NCBI GenBank assembly: GCA_050250795.1
Contig: JBFWNZ010000203.1
Span: 1-7,056 of the forward strand
Source of the DNA: JBFWNZ01 sp050250795
Lineage (GTDB): Bacteria > Pseudomonadota > Alphaproteobacteria > UBA8366
DNA: 7,056 nucleotides
Direction: 5' to 3'
Part shown: piece after piece, positions 6,434-7,056 of the stretch
How positions within the stretch are numbered: position 1 is the first letter of the stretch
How the letters are laid out: each line of letters starts with the position of its first letter
Made by a program: the position numbers and the translations under genes
Notes under the pieces: model-generated
The model's input: only the letters and a program-made list of their open reading frames with translations
Told to the model about the DNA's origin: nothing
The model's database searches: none

Positions 6434-6760
6434 TCAGCCGGTTTCGACGGGGCCGCCAGCCGCGATCCAGGCCATGATTCCGCCCTGCAACCGGTATATC
6501 GGGCCCGATTCGCCCGACGCGGCGGCGATCTGCGAGGCCATACCGCAGCGCACCCCGCTCTTGCAGTGGAACAGCAGATGCTTGCCCGCATGCGGCGGCA
6601 GCCGGGCGGGGTCGAAGGCGGACAGCGGGATCAGCGTGGCGCCCGGGATGCGGACCTCCGCATATTCATGCGGCTCGCGGACATCGACGATCACGGCCTC
6701 GCCGGTCTCGTACCAGCGTTGCGCCGTATCGGCGGAAACGAACTCGACGCTCGTGCTCAT
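6434..6760 (-). CDS. Single-domain rhodanese (sulfurtransferase)
   Basis: 108-aa protein consisting of one rhodanese domain, similar in size to GlpE-like enzymes. The active-site loop is Cys66-Lys-Ser-Gly-Val-Arg71, the C-x-x-G-x-R form in which the cysteine carries a persulfide. Other family marks are VDVRE at 25-29, HEY at 31-33, IPGA at 38-41 and LQGGI near the C-terminus. It has no signal peptide and should be cytoplasmic. It transfers sulfane sulfur from donors such as thiosulfate or persulfides to acceptors such as cyanide, thiols or proteins; the physiological partner is not shown by the sequence. The ATG at 6760 is chosen because AAGGGAA at 6771-6777 stands 10 bases before it; an in-frame ATG eight codons upstream lacks such a site. 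Placement before two TSUP genes and soeAB suggests it supplies or handles sulfite or thiosulfate (inference). Confidence 0.9.
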   Translation of the reverse strand: MSTSVEFVSADTAQRWYETGEAVIVDVREPHEYAEVRIPGATLIPLSAFDPARLPPHAGKHLLFHCKSGVRCGMASQIAAASGESGPIYRLQGGIMAWIAAGGPVETG

Positions 6761-6789
6761 GCCGTGGGGCTTCCCTTGTCGCATCTACC

Positions 6790-6819
6790 GGCGGAGACGA
6801 GGAAAAAGCCTCAGCCGCC
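6790..6819 (-). other. Possible hairpin in the region before the rhodanese gene
   Basis: On the minus strand GGCGG pairs with CCGCC five bases long, and an inner GAGG pairs with CCTC, with CTTTTT in the loop and small unpaired bulges between the stems. It starts about 30 bases before the rhodanese ATG. The T-run is in the loop rather than after the stem, so it is not a typical terminator. The rest of the 122-base gap (6761-6882) shows no gene and no good promoter. Confidence 0.3.
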
Positions 6820-6882
6820 TGTCCTTTTCAACAGGGTGCGGAGCCTGTGTCGGCCGAGGTCGTATTGCAAGCGGGGAATCGC

Positions 6883-7056
6883 TCAGGCGGCGAGGTCGCC
6901 GAGGTCGATGGTGTCGGCGCCGTTGCCGGCCACGGCCCAGATCATCTGTCCGCCGGCCTTGAGGTCGTCGAGGACGGCCACGAAGGTTCCGGCGGTACCG
7001 CCATCGGTCCAGCCGCCGACATCGAAGCTCGGCACCAGGGCGACATCGCCCGTACC
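6883..7056 (-). CDS. C-terminal 57 residues of an unrecognised protein, start beyond window
   Basis: An open frame enters from the right edge and ends at TGA (6885-6883). Third codon positions are almost all G or C, as in the neighbouring genes, which supports real coding. The fragment is rich in Gly, Asp and Ala and ends with AGNGADTIDLGDLAA. The GNGADTIDLG stretch resembles one turn of a calcium-binding RTX (hemolysin-type) repeat, often found near the C-terminus of secreted proteins, but a single partial match is weak evidence. I cannot name the protein. It is 122 bases before the rhodanese gene on the same strand, so it may or may not be in the same transcription unit. Confidence 0.55.
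   Translation of the reverse strand, partial: GTGDVALVPSFDVGGWTDGGTAGTFVAVLDDLKAGGQMIWAVAGNGADTIDLGDLAA

Noticed and set aside
6803..6831. TTGAAA before the rhodanese gene as a promoter -35 element
   Set aside because: No acceptable -10 element at 16-18 bases; the hexamer at that distance is CTTTTT, matching only two consensus bases.
6360..6962. Plus-strand open frame of 200 codons opposite the rhodanese gene
   Set aside because: It covers the rhodanese gene, the gap and part of the upstream gene. The minus-strand reading has the rhodanese active-site loop; this one has no recognisable motif.

Overview
The window comes from a GC-rich genome (about two thirds G+C by eye, with strong G/C at third codon positions). 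It is most likely an alphaproteobacterium: the gene at 3526-4272 belongs to a family (TIGR02186 / Alph_Pro_TM) described from that class, and its neighbours are typical of sulfur-oxidising Rhodospirillales or Rhodobacterales. This assignment is inference; no rRNA or other phylogenetic marker is present.

All convincing genes lie on the minus strand, so transcription runs from high to low coordinates. In that order they are: (1) 7056-6883, the last 57 codons of a gene entering from outside the window, function not recognised; (2) 6760-6434, a single-domain rhodanese; (3) 6361-5441, a TSUP (TauE/SafE) membrane transporter; (4) a 248-bp gap with a candidate promoter and two short inverted repeats; (5) 5192-4272, a second TSUP transporter of exactly the same length (306 aa) and about three-quarters identical to the first; (6) 4272-3526, a TIGR02186 protein with a signal peptide and a C-terminal membrane anchor, whose start codon shares one base with the stop codon of the TSUP gene; (7) 3463-452, the molybdopterin subunit SoeA of a cytoplasmic sulfite dehydrogenase; (8) 448-1, the iron-sulfur subunit SoeB, cut off by the window edge after 149 codons. 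The membrane subunit SoeC would be expected next, beyond the edge, but cannot be seen.

Read together this is a sulfite-handling locus. Rhodanese can move sulfane sulfur and may release sulfite or thiosulfate. SoeABC oxidises sulfite to sulfate on the cytoplasmic side and passes electrons to the quinone pool. TSUP proteins are candidate sulfite, sulfonate or thiosulfate carriers. The least understood part is the TIGR02186 protein, which is tightly coupled to a TSUP gene and placed directly before soeA; a periplasmic helper role for the transporter is a testable idea. The tandem TSUP pair also shows near-identical DNA blocks within more diverged surroundings, which hints at gene conversion or strong constraint. 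No tRNA, rRNA, CRISPR array, insertion sequence or phage feature was seen.
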